From Bacillota bacterium (lineage in GTDB: Bacteria; Bacillota; Clostridia; Monoglobales; Firm-18), in contig JAKJBX010000004.1 in the NCBI GenBank assembly GCA_022706765.1, positions 1-64,000 on the forward strand: a stretch of 64,000 bases of DNA, in the 5' to 3' direction. The stretch's first letter is position 1. Each line of letters begins with the position of its first letter. The notes beneath the pieces were generated by a model. The model searched no databases, was not told the DNA's origin, and saw only the letters and a list, made by a program, of their open reading frames with translations. This document shows, piece after piece, positions 48,160 to 57,032 of this stretch. The translations under genes and the position numbers were made by a program.

Positions 48160-48406
48160 ATGTCAAAGGGGTCAATATTCATATGTTTACGACTATGAAA
48201 TACCGACTGACAAGATAGAATTATATGGAATTTACATAAAAAAGTACGATGAAATACTTGAGAACAATGGATTTCAATATACTGGTTCATTTAAAAACGA
48301 AAATGATTTATATGTATTTTCTTTTGGAAAGGATGGAGTTGTTATAATGCACAGTATTGAATTTCTAAATGGTAAATTCTACTTCAGAATATTGTTACCA
48401 AATTAA
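48160..48406 (+). pseudogene. Small gene with a single-base frameshift
   Basis: ATG at 48160 with TTGGAGGTG upstream reads MSKGSIF and then stops in frame; shifting by one base after about seven codons opens a frame of about 75 codons (YVYDYEIPTDKIELYGIYIK onwards, ending FYFRILLPN). Removing one base near 48177-48180 gives a continuous 80-residue protein. No family recognised. Either a broken gene or a sequencing error. Confidence 0.6.
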
Positions 48407-48668
48407 GTCTTGGGATAGAACGTTAGTAAATTTATGGGTAATTACATAATATGGCATAAGAGCTTTTACATCAAGTAGAAGCTCTTTTTTCTTTCGGTAT
48501 CCAAAATTCCGCCTTACGCTGACAGGTATGTACTGCCCCTTTCCCCACTATGGCATTCTCCAAAAGATGTGTAAACTACCCCCTACTCCTACGCAACAAA
48601 ACGTGTACTGTTTTTTGTACAATAAGTATGATATAATAAAAGCACAAGATATAAAGGGGGCTTCCGTT

Positions 48669-48839
48669 ATGGCTGATTGGAACATCAATACCAATTATTC
48701 CGCAAGCAGGGCGTTCCACGGTGAATGGGGCAAGGGTAACAAAGGCGGCGGCAGTCCTTCGGGCGGTGGTTGCTTTACGCTTATTGTAACGGTGCTTGCT
48801 GTTGTGGGAGAGGTAATATTTATAGTGTTCAATGGTTGA
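48669..48839 (+). CDS. 56-residue glycine-rich, C-terminally hydrophobic peptide
   Basis: Starts MADWNINTNYSASRAFHGEW, then a Gly/Lys/Ser linker (GKGNKGGGSPSGGG), and one hydrophobic helix CFTLIVTVLAVVGEVIFIVF. AAAGGGGG is 8 bp upstream of the ATG at 48669, and a TATAAT box sits at 48632-48637. A longer in-frame reading from 48528 has no ribosome site. It is a probable membrane peptide of the element: toxin, phage-defence or holin-like roles are possible, none shown. Confidence 0.6.
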   Translation: MADWNINTNYSASRAFHGEWGKGNKGGGSPSGGGCFTLIVTVLAVVGEVIFIVFNG

Positions 48840-48848
48840 TGTGATAGT

Positions 48849-48881
48849 ATAACCGTTATCTGAAATATCGGTAACGGTTAT
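48849..48881. terminator. Hairpin after the small membrane-peptide gene
   Basis: ATAACCGTTA pairs with TAACGGTTAT around a 13-base loop, 10 bp past the stop. There is no T-run, so it may be a stability hairpin rather than a terminator. Confidence 0.45.
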
Positions 48882-48894
48882 ATTTATATGGCGG

Positions 48895-48961
48895 GGGTAT
48901 CAAAAAGCATACAATTTAACACTATGTAAAACGCCCCGATTTTGGGTATCAAAAACTATAC
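48895..48961 (+). repeat. Pair of 18-bp direct repeats upstream of a consensus promoter
   Basis: GGGTATCAAAAAGCATAC (48895-48912) and GGGTATCAAAAACTATAC (48944-48961), 16 of 18 identical, starts 49 bp apart. They precede the promoter at 48994 and may be regulator-binding sites. Confidence 0.5.
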
Positions 48962-48993
48962 ACAATATATTTAGATAATTCTCAATAAAAGTG

Positions 48994-49022
48994 TTGACAT
49001 TTAGATACCATTAGTATATAAT
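48994..49022 (+). promoter_or_regulatory. Perfect SigA promoter inside the decayed part of the element
   Basis: TTGACA at 48994-48999, 17-bp spacer, TATAAT at 49017-49022. Downstream (49045-49785) no intact gene is found: the ATG at 49058 opens only 17 codons and the following frames are broken, so either a decayed gene or a non-coding RNA is transcribed. Confidence 0.75.
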
Positions 49023-49649
49023 CATAGCATCAAAAAAGATTGGAGATTTTAAGACTATGAATATTTACGGTTATCACAGGAAATGTGTGGTGTTGTTTAT
49101 ACCATACTAAAATTGATAGGAATTACTAAATCTGAATACTGCTGTAATGCTTGACATTGCTACGTTTTACCGAAGTGCGAGCCGAAAAGCATCAGCACAT
49201 TGAGTTATCTCTATTTGGCGCTTGAAAAGGTTACAGACCTTACGGTTATTGTATTTTCGGGGTTATATAACATGACGTTTCAGCACCATATTCTATGGTT
49301 TTAGGCGGTTACATTAGTTCGATTAAAGAAAAGCGGCGGGATATATACGAATTTCTGACTCCTGCTCCATTTATGCAACAAAAAATAGCCCTCACAGGCT
49401 ACCTATGTCTTGTAACATAATTGTAATAAGAAAAAACACTAATAACGGTTGACAAGTCATCCCAACCGTGATAAAGTGGACGGGTAATAGGACTACTTTG
49501 CAACCTATTCCCTTGTATTTACTTTTGAAAATGCAATACATAAGATATTGTGTAACGGATTTGATACAGCTATCATACAATAAAAAACTAAATTTGTCAA
49601 GCAATAAACGAAAAAAAGTTGCGTTGTAAACAAAAAAGTTTTAAATTAT

Positions 49650-49767
49650 GTTCTGACGACCCATCTCAACGGGTCAGGGTTTACCTATTCGGGTAAGCTC
49701 AATTTTCACTTTGTAATGCAAGTTTGGTACGGCAAAGCCTAATTTATTAGGTCTATTTTTTGTTGCC
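49650..49767 (+). other. Non-coding stretch with tandem hairpins and a T-run
   Basis: GACCC-ATCTCAAC-GGGTC and, at 49738-49752, CCTAATTTATTAGG followed by TCTATTTTTT form two hairpins, the second resembling an intrinsic terminator. Together with the orphan promoter at 48994 they bracket about 0.7 kb without an intact gene. Confidence 0.45.
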
Positions 49768-49785
49768 ACAAAGCAGAGGTATTGA

Positions 49786-50598
49786 CATAATAGGAATGTA
49801 ATCGCTAATACTACTATTGCCGGCAAAGAAAGAATAAAAAATTTCTATGAAGTAGCTAATCAACTTATTAAGGATAATCCAAATAGCTTAGTAGTGTGTC
49901 AAAAAGATGAAACACCTCATTTTCAAACGGAGCATATAACGCACTTTGGAAATTTGATAGGGTCAAACAATTACAGAGATTTACCAAATGTAATCGTAGT
50001 ACATACTCGCAACTTGAATGATACAGAGTACATTTTACGGTATTTACATTATCATTATGGAAAAATACCCGATATAAACACCCGCTCCCGTAATATTGGA
50101 AGCGGCGTTACAACACGGTATGCGTTCACATCATCTACACTTGAGAATATCCGCATAAAATGGATAGCGAACGAAATGTATCAGGCTGTTAAACGTGTAA
50201 ACCGTCAAATGATACATTCCACAAACTGTTTCTTAATATGCAATAATACCGATGTTGTAAATGCGGTTGCTCAAAAATTAAAAAATTGTAATATACGAAC
50301 AGTTGACAATATGCCTTTCGAGTTCAACTTTACCAAGCAAGAGAAATATATAAAGAAACAAAAGGAAAACAGCTATGCTACAAGGTTTATCACATTGCTG
50401 TCAGAATTAAAAAACGGTCAACATAAAGAGCTTCAACACAGGGAAAATGTATATAAGAAACAGACTATAAGAGAATATTTGTCTATATCCAGTGCCAAAG
50501 ATTTTAACAACAAGGTATTATCAAAGACAGAGGTTATTCGACATTGCAACGCAAGAGACATAGACTTGTCAGGACAGTATATTAAATTCGCAAGCTAA
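49786..50598 (+). pseudogene. Truncated helicase-like protein of mobile-element type
   Basis: The frame is open from 49786 (after a stop) to 50598, about 270 codons, but has no good start; GTG at 49894 is internal. HFGNLIGSNNYRDLPNVIVV recalls the region of plasmid and phage helicase/primase proteins where HFGxLRGxNxFxD precedes the last helicase motif; VKRVNRQMIHSTNC fits a following arginine-finger region. Walker motifs are missing, so this looks like the C-terminal remnant of a replication helicase. The family assignment is tentative. Confidence 0.55.
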
Positions 50599-50602
50599 AA
50601 AA

Positions 50603-50655
50603 TACCCCAGACCTCTATATAATATTTCTTTAATAGAGATGGGGGGTACTTTTTT
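50603..50655 (+). terminator. Strong terminator after the helicase-like remnant
   Basis: TACCCCAGACCTCTAT pairs with ATAGAGATGGGGGGTA, followed by CTTTTTT. Confidence 0.85.
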
Positions 50656-50779
50656 AAGCAGCAAAAAGAACAAAAATTAATTGTAACTCCTTTATAAATG
50701 GAGCGACACGACATTTTAAAAGAAGGTGTATTCATTCGTCGTAACGACGGACGGCTTATTACGGGAAAGGAAAGATAAT

Positions 50780-51133
50780 ATGAAAAATTACGATTACAAA
50801 CAGGTCACACAATCCATAGAACAAAGACAGTTTACAATACCCTTATTATTGTCTTGTCTTGGTAATCTTGAGCCACGCATAAGCAAAGCGGCATATTTTA
50901 AAGCAAAATTCAAAAATGCAGGTGAGGCATTTAACGGCTGTTATTCTTATGAGTTAAATGAATTGATTGGATATAGAAAACTCATTACCGATAAGGTTGT
51001 TACCAATTCCAAATACAGCAGGGAGTTTATTAAGGATACAATCAAATATATGGATAAAGCTGATATCTTGAGTAATAAATTGACAGATGAGATAATTACT
51101 CTATTGGTTAACGATGATTACATTTTGGCTTAG
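50780..51133 (+). CDS. Element protein of unknown function (117 residues)
   Basis: Start at the ATG 50780, with GGGAAAGGAAAG upstream; a longer frame to 50726 has no ribosome site. Soluble, lysine- and tyrosine-rich, predicted helical, with YSYELNELIGYRKLITDKVV and a C-terminal MDKADILSNKLTDEIITLLV helix. No family recognised. Confidence 0.55.
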   Translation: MKNYDYKQVTQSIEQRQFTIPLLLSCLGNLEPRISKAAYFKAKFKNAGEAFNGCYSYELNELIGYRKLITDKVVTNSKYSREFIKDTIKYMDKADILSNKLTDEIITLLVNDDYILA

Positions 51134-51299
51134 GAAGACTTACATCGGTACGCCACGGCTGAAGCCGCCGCTTAACCGCTGTAAGAAAACTGCATATTTT
51201 TATTCGGCTACGCCTTTATAAAAATAGTGCAGAATTGCATGTTTTAATTATATTATAATAGAAAAGGAATGAATAACAATAGAGAACAAAGTAATAAAT
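51134..51299 (+). other. Non-coding structured gap in the element
   Basis: Holds CGGCT-GA-AGCCG and a longer hairpin CTGCA-TATTTTTAT / ATAAAAATA-GTGCAG (51190-51232), then an AT-rich TATATTATAATAG promoter-like stretch. GC-richer than the genes beside it. It could be a regulatory RNA or an origin-type site; nothing in the sequence decides. Confidence 0.4.
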
Positions 51300-51704
51300 A
51301 TGGGAAATTTGGTAGTCCTGAAGGACGATGACATCGAAAAACAAACGGCTGACTGGCAACAAGCGAGAATTGAAAGTAAGCAAGCACATCACGATTTAAC
51401 AGATATAATACATACAAAGTTAATGCCTCTTGCTAAAAAACAAGGAAGTACAAATACTGGTAAACTTTATATGATATATTCAAAACTCATAAACTCTGTT
51501 TTAGGTATCGGAACAGGGCAAAGAAACAATTTATCGTTGGCATATATGAACGCAGTACGATTTTTAGAATATAGTATTTGTAATATTATATTCGCAGAAG
51601 TTGAAAAAGAAACATTTTACAAGACCATTTACAATATGTGCAAGAAAAAATGTCAAGCGATTAAAGAGCTATCATATTTACCAAGCCTTGATAAGATAGC
51701 GTAA
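51300..51704 (+). CDS. Element protein of unknown function (134 residues)
   Basis: MGNLVVLKDDDIEKQTADWQ at the N-terminus, then helical, lysine-rich sequence with GIGTGQRNNLSLAYMNAVRF. The ribosome site AAAGGAATGA is 28 bp from the ATG at 51300 but right before an in-frame ATA codon at about 51273, so the true start is uncertain. No family recognised. It is the last plus-strand gene before the convergent recombinase. Confidence 0.5.
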   Translation: MGNLVVLKDDDIEKQTADWQQARIESKQAHHDLTDIIHTKLMPLAKKQGSTNTGKLYMIYSKLINSVLGIGTGQRNNLSLAYMNAVRFLEYSICNIIFAEVEKETFYKTIYNMCKKKCQAIKELSYLPSLDKIA

Positions 51705-51708
51705 TTGG

Positions 51709-51731
51709 AGCGGGGAGAGTTATACCCTCCC
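51709..51731. terminator. Short hairpin between the last element gene and the recombinase
   Basis: GGGGAG-AGTTATACC-CTCCCC between two convergent genes; it could serve both. Confidence 0.5.
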
Positions 51732-51739
51732 CTTCCTCC

Positions 51740-52639
51740 TTACAGATTCATCAAAGGACTGGTTTTTAGGCTTGCTTGCAATACTTCTCTATCCCTTAAT
51801 CCTAAAAGGTATTGTTGCGTTATAGAAATATTTTCGTGTCCCATAATTCGGCTTAGGCTATAAATGTCTAAGCCGTTTTTTAATTGCATTTGGGCGAAGG
51901 TGTGGCGGCAGGTATGAGGACTTATTCGTATATCGGTGCTGACATTGGCGGCTTGCCCCGCTTCCTTTACAATCTTTCCAAGCGATTCAGAGGTTAATAT
52001 TTTGCCGTTTCTGCTCAAAAATACCGTATCTGAAATTAGCTTATCGGCAAAGTAGGCGTTTCGGACATTCATATACTTAAACAGCCATTTTGATAGCAAG
52101 GGGCTTTTGGGGACAACCCTTTCTTTATCGCCTTTGCCGTGAATTATAATATAATCGTCCTTAATCTGCCCTATTGTCAAAGTTGCCAACTCGCTTAACC
52201 GTATGCCAGTATCAAAGAACAAAATCAAAATAGCCTTATTACGGACGTTCAGAAAATCAAAGCCGGAATAATATTCTATCATAGCTTTAACTTGTGAATT
52301 GGTAAAAGTCTTTATGATTACTTTGGGCTTTTTAACATTCTTGATTTTATCCGTCAGGACAGTCTCGGTATATTCTTCCTCGTGGAGATACTTGCAGAAG
52401 CTCTTATACACTTTCAAGAGGTCATTAAGGTAATTAGGCTTACGCCCCGCTTCGTCATTCATACGGATAAATTCCTTGATGTACAGGGGCTTTAATTGTT
52501 CAAGTGTTGTAATGCCTTTCCCCTCCAAAAAGTTAAGTAGCAGACGTAAAATCATTTCATAGTTGGTAATCGTCCTTTCTGATAACTTCCTGCACTTACA
52601 GTTGAATAGATACTCCGCTTTTAAGTCTTTTAACAACAT
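51740..52639 (-). CDS. Tyrosine recombinase (integrase) of the gapA element
   Basis: 299 residues. N-terminal SAM-like core-binding domain (about 1-90) and catalytic domain with all expected residues: Arg147 (DTGIRLSEL), Lys near 171 (GKGDKERVVP), His242 and Arg245 (PHTCRHTF), His268 (IMGHEN) and the nucleophile Tyr277 (TQQYLLG). XerC/phage-integrase type. It sits 180 bp inside the right attachment repeat, as expected for the enzyme that integrated the element into gapA. No excisionase gene is recognised. It appears intact. Confidence 0.95.
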   Translation of the reverse strand: MLLKDLKAEYLFNCKCRKLSERTITNYEMILRLLLNFLEGKGITTLEQLKPLYIKEFIRMNDEAGRKPNYLNDLLKVYKSFCKYLHEEEYTETVLTDKIKNVKKPKVIIKTFTNSQVKAMIEYYSGFDFLNVRNKAILILFFDTGIRLSELATLTIGQIKDDYIIIHGKGDKERVVPKSPLLSKWLFKYMNVRNAYFADKLISDTVFLSRNGKILTSESLGKIVKEAGQAANVSTDIRISPHTCRHTFAQMQLKNGLDIYSLSRIMGHENISITQQYLLGLRDREVLQASLKTSPLMNL

Positions 52640-52690
52640 AAAAAATACATCCTTTCTTAAGCCTAAAACTCAAAAAAGGATGCACATTTC

Positions 52691-52757
52691 ATTGTCATAA
52701 TAGCGAATTGTAAGGCTAATATGATTATCGTAGTATAAAGGTAATTGTCATAACAGA
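52691..52757. repeat. Paired direct repeats near the right end: possible recombinase arm sites
   Basis: ATTGTCATAATAGCG at 52691-52705 and ATTGTCATAACAGAG at 52744-52758, 13 of 15 identical, about 53 bp apart, in the 180-bp non-coding gap between the recombinase and the att repeat. Confidence 0.45.
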
Positions 52758-52819
52758 GTGATGTAAATATTTTGATTACCCAAATATTGCGAGTGCCTTA
52801 AACCCTTTTATAATGCCAA

Positions 52820-53870
<1,051 letters not shown>

Positions 53871-53874
53871 TCAA

Positions 53875-53903
53875 ATTCTACATTATTTTCATTAAAAATA
53901 CAA
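53875..53903 (-). promoter_or_regulatory. SigA-type promoter of gapA
   Basis: On the minus strand TTGTAT (53898-53903), 17-bp spacer, TAGAAT (53875-53880), about 45 bp before the start codon. Confidence 0.65.
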
Positions 53904-53918
53904 GTCTTTTTTTTATTT

Positions 53919-55946
53919 TTATCTATTATTTCCATACATAAATGTCAAAGCCGCAACTTTTTGGCTAATTTCATCATGCTTGGTATAGAATTTACGATTC
54001 CATGCCTCGAACGCATCCAAAACCACTTCGGGGATGACGGCGCTGTTGCTGCGCTGCAAGCTGCCGAGCAGGTATTCGGCAGCCTTTCGCAGCTGCCAGA
54101 TATAAAGCTCGGGCGTTTTCGCCTCCGCACACAAATACAAAAGCGCTTCCGCAGTAGCGATTTGGGTGGTTTTGCCCCTCTTGGCAAAAGCGCCGTGCGC
54201 CAGCTGGGCACCAAGCAGCCTGATATATTCGTCCGTGCGTGTTTTCTTTTTAGATTTTTCCCGTCCAGCAAGGACTTTATGCCTAAAGAGCGCCGGCACG
54301 TTCGACGGCATCACAACGTCCGTCACCGTCTTTTTGCCGCCGTCCCCGCAGGACAGCAGCAGAGCGGTTTCATTTGACAGCAGTCCGTACGCCACCGACA
54401 GCTCGCCGATTCGTTTTTTGGTCAGCGTGTCACGCAGGTCGTCGCCCGTCAGGCGCAGGACAAGCTCGTCCATCCGCCGCTTGGCATGGTATAGTGTCAG
54501 CTCCTCCCCCGCTTCATGCCGGGTGTCAAACGAAACATCCATCACGCAGGAAAGACCCGTGAATTCGCCCGACACCGTCAACGCTTTCGGAGGCGCACCG
54601 TCAAACGATGCAGTGATTTCAATACCCTGCCACGCATGGATGCGTTTAAAGGCATTCGGTGAGACGTCGGCGACCTTGCGGTCAAAGGTCACAGCGGCGT
54701 TTTTGACAACCGGAACGACGATCCTGTTAAACGCCCCGATGATCGTTTCGTCTATCCGCTCGTCAGGCATGACGGCGGTGGCAAAGCCGCCGCTGCCTGC
54801 AGCCAGCCGTGTCAGAAATTCCGAACCGCAGGCATCGTCAATGCCGAAAGTGTAAAACACCGCATCGGTAGCGCTTCTGACCTGAGTCAGGGTATCCTCC
54901 CAATTCTCGGTATCGCTGCCGGTGATCAAAACCACGGTAGGGTTTTTGTTCTCACAGGCAAGCATCAGCGGGCGCAGCACACAAGAGCCGCTTTGGGCAG
55001 ACAGCCCGTCCAGCCACTTTTTTGCACCTGTAAGGGTCTCGCCGCCGAACGGCTCGGGCGCGTCAAAGAGCGTATGAACAGCCGACGAATACGCCATCAG
55101 GTTGAAACGGTCACCTGCCTTTAAGGCACGCAGGCAGACCGTCAGCGCATTTTTCACCTGGCGCATCCGCTCGCCCGTCATAATGGGCGACGCATCCACG
55201 ACAAAGACATAGTCCCGGGGGATATGCCGAAAGATGTCCAACTTGGGCGTAAAGGCATAGTATGCGCTGCCGGTATTACAAAACATCACGGGCCTGTTTA
55301 CTTGCCGGTGCGTTATGTCGATGACGATGTCCCGCTCCTGCACGGTTTCCTCATCAATGGATACGTCGGCGCCGTAAGCGTCAACCTCCACGTTCAGATT
55401 ATGCGACGGTGAGGTGATGTCAACGACGTCCAGTCCCCGGTAGATCAGTGCAAGCTTTATGCCGTATCTGACCTCGTCGAGGATGTTGGCGATGGCAAGC
55501 TGCTCGCTGCAGGACACATAACGCAACGGAATAACCGTCGGGATGACGAGGCGGACGCCACCGCCAACGGACTGAAAGCTGCAAAAATAGGTGACTGAAA
55601 TGACCGCTTCCGCATTAAGGGGGATGACGCCGATATGGGTTTCAAATACGCCGCTCTGCCTGCCCTGTGCAAACCGTCCCTTTTGGGAATGGGAAAACAG
55701 TGCAGCTGTGCTTTTGTCGATGACCTCGGAAGCGATCGACCTGCCGCCCACCTGCACAGAAAAGCCAGTGACGACGGCATCCGGCAAGAGCGGGAATACA
55801 AACCGTGCGTCTGCCGGACTGCCGCTTGTGTTGCGATAGCGCTGCGAAAGCGTAAATATGCCGAAGGTTGACGTCACCGAAGCGGTGCAATCTATGTTTT
55901 CGAGTAACATCGAACTGCCGTCCGCCAAAACCAAACCGCAACGCAT
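53919..55946 (-). CDS. VIT and von Willebrand factor A domain protein
   Basis: 675 residues from the ATG at 55946 (GGGGGGAGGG upstream); the frame extends much further but without a ribosome site. Vault/inter-alpha-trypsin (VIT) domain at about 10-125 (GIFTLSQRYRNTSGSPADAR; RFVFPLLPDAVVTGF), VWA domain at about 240-400 beginning YVFVVDASPIMTGERM, then a C-terminal region of about 270 residues. The MIDAS motif DxSxS reads DASPI, so its last Ser is Ile. No signal peptide is evident: likely cytosolic. Function unknown in bacteria; probably a protein-interaction scaffold. Confidence 0.88.
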   Translation of the reverse strand: MRCGLVLADGSSMLLENIDCTASVTSTFGIFTLSQRYRNTSGSPADARFVFPLLPDAVVTGFSVQVGGRSIASEVIDKSTAALFSHSQKGRFAQGRQSGVFETHIGVIPLNAEAVISVTYFCSFQSVGGGVRLVIPTVIPLRYVSCSEQLAIANILDEVRYGIKLALIYRGLDVVDITSPSHNLNVEVDAYGADVSIDEETVQERDIVIDITHRQVNRPVMFCNTGSAYYAFTPKLDIFRHIPRDYVFVVDASPIMTGERMRQVKNALTVCLRALKAGDRFNLMAYSSAVHTLFDAPEPFGGETLTGAKKWLDGLSAQSGSCVLRPLMLACENKNPTVVLITGSDTENWEDTLTQVRSATDAVFYTFGIDDACGSEFLTRLAAGSGGFATAVMPDERIDETIIGAFNRIVVPVVKNAAVTFDRKVADVSPNAFKRIHAWQGIEITASFDGAPPKALTVSGEFTGLSCVMDVSFDTRHEAGEELTLYHAKRRMDELVLRLTGDDLRDTLTKKRIGELSVAYGLLSNETALLLSCGDGGKKTVTDVVMPSNVPALFRHKVLAGREKSKKKTRTDEYIRLLGAQLAHGAFAKRGKTTQIATAEALLYLCAEAKTPELYIWQLRKAAEYLLGSLQRSNSAVIPEVVLDAFEAWNRKFYTKHDEISQKVAALTFMYGNNR

Positions 55947-55998
55947 ACTTTCCCTCCCCCCACTCTTTTTATTGAATTTTTTGCCTTCATGTAACCAA

Positions 55999-56027
55999 AT
56001 TATACTAAATATCAACCAAATTTGCAA
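55999..56027 (-). promoter_or_regulatory. SigA-type promoter of the VIT/VWA gene
   Basis: On the minus strand TTGCAA (56022-56027), 17-bp spacer, TATAAT (55999-56004). Confidence 0.65.
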
Positions 56028-56033
56028 TGGTGA

Positions 56034-56062
56034 TTGTAATATCCCGTAAAAAATGTTATAAT
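56034..56062 (+). promoter_or_regulatory. SigA-type promoter of the histidine-kinase gene
   Basis: TTGTAA at 56034-56039, 17-bp spacer, TATAAT at 56057-56062; GTGGGGTGATAAC precedes the ATG at 56083. The divergent VIT/VWA promoter ends 7 bp away. Confidence 0.7.
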
Positions 56063-56082
56063 GAGCACAGTGGGGTGATAAC

Positions 56083-56883
56083 ATGTCCGAAAACAGTAAA
56101 GCACTAATCAGTGAGCTGTCCATGATCGCACATGAATTCAGAAGACCGCTCGATACCATTTCCAAAAGCGCAGAGCTTGTAAACCGTTCTTCCGCAAACA
56201 ATATGCTTGACAACGAAAAGCTTGGGGAAATCATGAACGGTATCATTACAAGCTGTCATCGGCTTGGACATTTAACAACGCAGATCATGAACCTGGCACA
56301 TATCGAAAACGACAACGTACGGGTGATCGCCGAGCAATACGACGCAGCGGTCTTTATGGCGCAAATGCATAAGCTGGTTGCGCTTTATGAAGCTCCGAAG
56401 AATGTGAAGTTTTCTTTCGTCGTCAAGCTCAAAGACCCCGAAATGATTTGCGATTTTAAAAAGCTGGAAGTCATCTTGCTCAACCTGATCTCCAATGCCG
56501 TAAAATACAGCCGTGACAAAAACCGGCGTGTCGTTGTTAAAACGTATGAAGAGGACGAGCATATCGTCTTTTCCGTCAAGGACAACGGTGTCGGCATCGC
56601 GCTGCACGAGCAAAAGAAAATTTTCGAAACGTTCTATCGTGTGGAAAGCTTTGAAACGAGAACCACCGAGGGCAGCGGCTTGGGACTTGCGATCGTCAAA
56701 AGCTATGTCGATATACTCGGCGGCAGGCTGACGCTTGAAAGCGAGGTCGGCAAGGGCAGCGAGTTCATCGTCAAAATACCCAGAACACAGAAGCACCATT
56801 ATACAAGCGACAAGCTGGTCGAGCTGTCGCCTAACTATCATCTGTATAAGTCCACCGTTGACGAAGCGTTTGCCGACATATAA
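56083..56883 (+). CDS. Orphan soluble sensor histidine kinase
   Basis: 266 residues. HisKA dimerisation domain with the phospho-acceptor in IAHEFRRPLDTISKSAEL (His near 15), then HATPase_c: N box LNLISNAVKYSR, G1 VKDNGVGIALHE, F box near FETFYR, G2 GSGLGLAIVKSYV. No membrane segment and no sensory domain: it begins directly with the H box. No response regulator is adjacent. Divergent from the VIT/VWA gene. Similar orphan kinases feed sporulation phosphorelays, but that is speculative here. Confidence 0.92.
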   Translation: MSENSKALISELSMIAHEFRRPLDTISKSAELVNRSSANNMLDNEKLGEIMNGIITSCHRLGHLTTQIMNLAHIENDNVRVIAEQYDAAVFMAQMHKLVALYEAPKNVKFSFVVKLKDPEMICDFKKLEVILLNLISNAVKYSRDKNRRVVVKTYEEDEHIVFSVKDNGVGIALHEQKKIFETFYRVESFETRTTEGSGLGLAIVKSYVDILGGRLTLESEVGKGSEFIVKIPRTQKHHYTSDKLVELSPNYHLYKSTVDEAFADI

Positions 56884-56893
56884 GATCATCTGT

Positions 56894-56919
56894 AAAAAAG
56901 TGCCTTACGGCACTTTTTT
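56894..56919 (+). terminator. Terminator of the histidine-kinase gene
   Basis: AAAAAAGTGCC-TTAC-GGCACTTTTTT. It also forms the end of family-T copy 4 (56894-56975). Confidence 0.85.
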
Positions 56920-56975
56920 GTCTGATTAGGAAATGAAAAATTCCTATCAGATAAAAATATTTCATTATTCCTTTG
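56894..56975 (+). repeat. Family T repeat, copy 4 (partial)
   Basis: Opposite orientation to the other three copies. Minus strand: CAAAGGAATAATGAAATATT, then CTGATAGGAATTTTTCATTT with CCTAATCAG as the long hairpin, then a terminator hairpin. Copy 2 has CACGGAATAATTAAATG and CCAATAGGAAATTC in the matching places. Confidence 0.65.
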
Positions 56976-57001
56976 ACATTGCGGAGTTTTTATTCTATAA
57001 T
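56973..57001 (+). promoter_or_regulatory. Perfect SigA promoter of the ECF S-component gene
   Basis: TTGACA at 56973-56978, 17-bp spacer, TATAAT at 56996-57001. Only about 25 bp separate the predicted start site from the ATG, so there is no room for a folate riboswitch. Confidence 0.85.
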
Positions 57002-57032
57002 ACGTGTATCATGACGCATAATGGAGGAAATT

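Noticed and set aside
49392..49604. Open frame of 70 codons on the minus strand in the island
   Set aside because: No ribosome site, biased hydrophobic composition from AT-rich DNA and no family resemblance.
56976..57032. Tetrahydrofolate riboswitch before the folate-type S component
   Set aside because: Only about 25 nt separate the predicted transcription start from the start codon.
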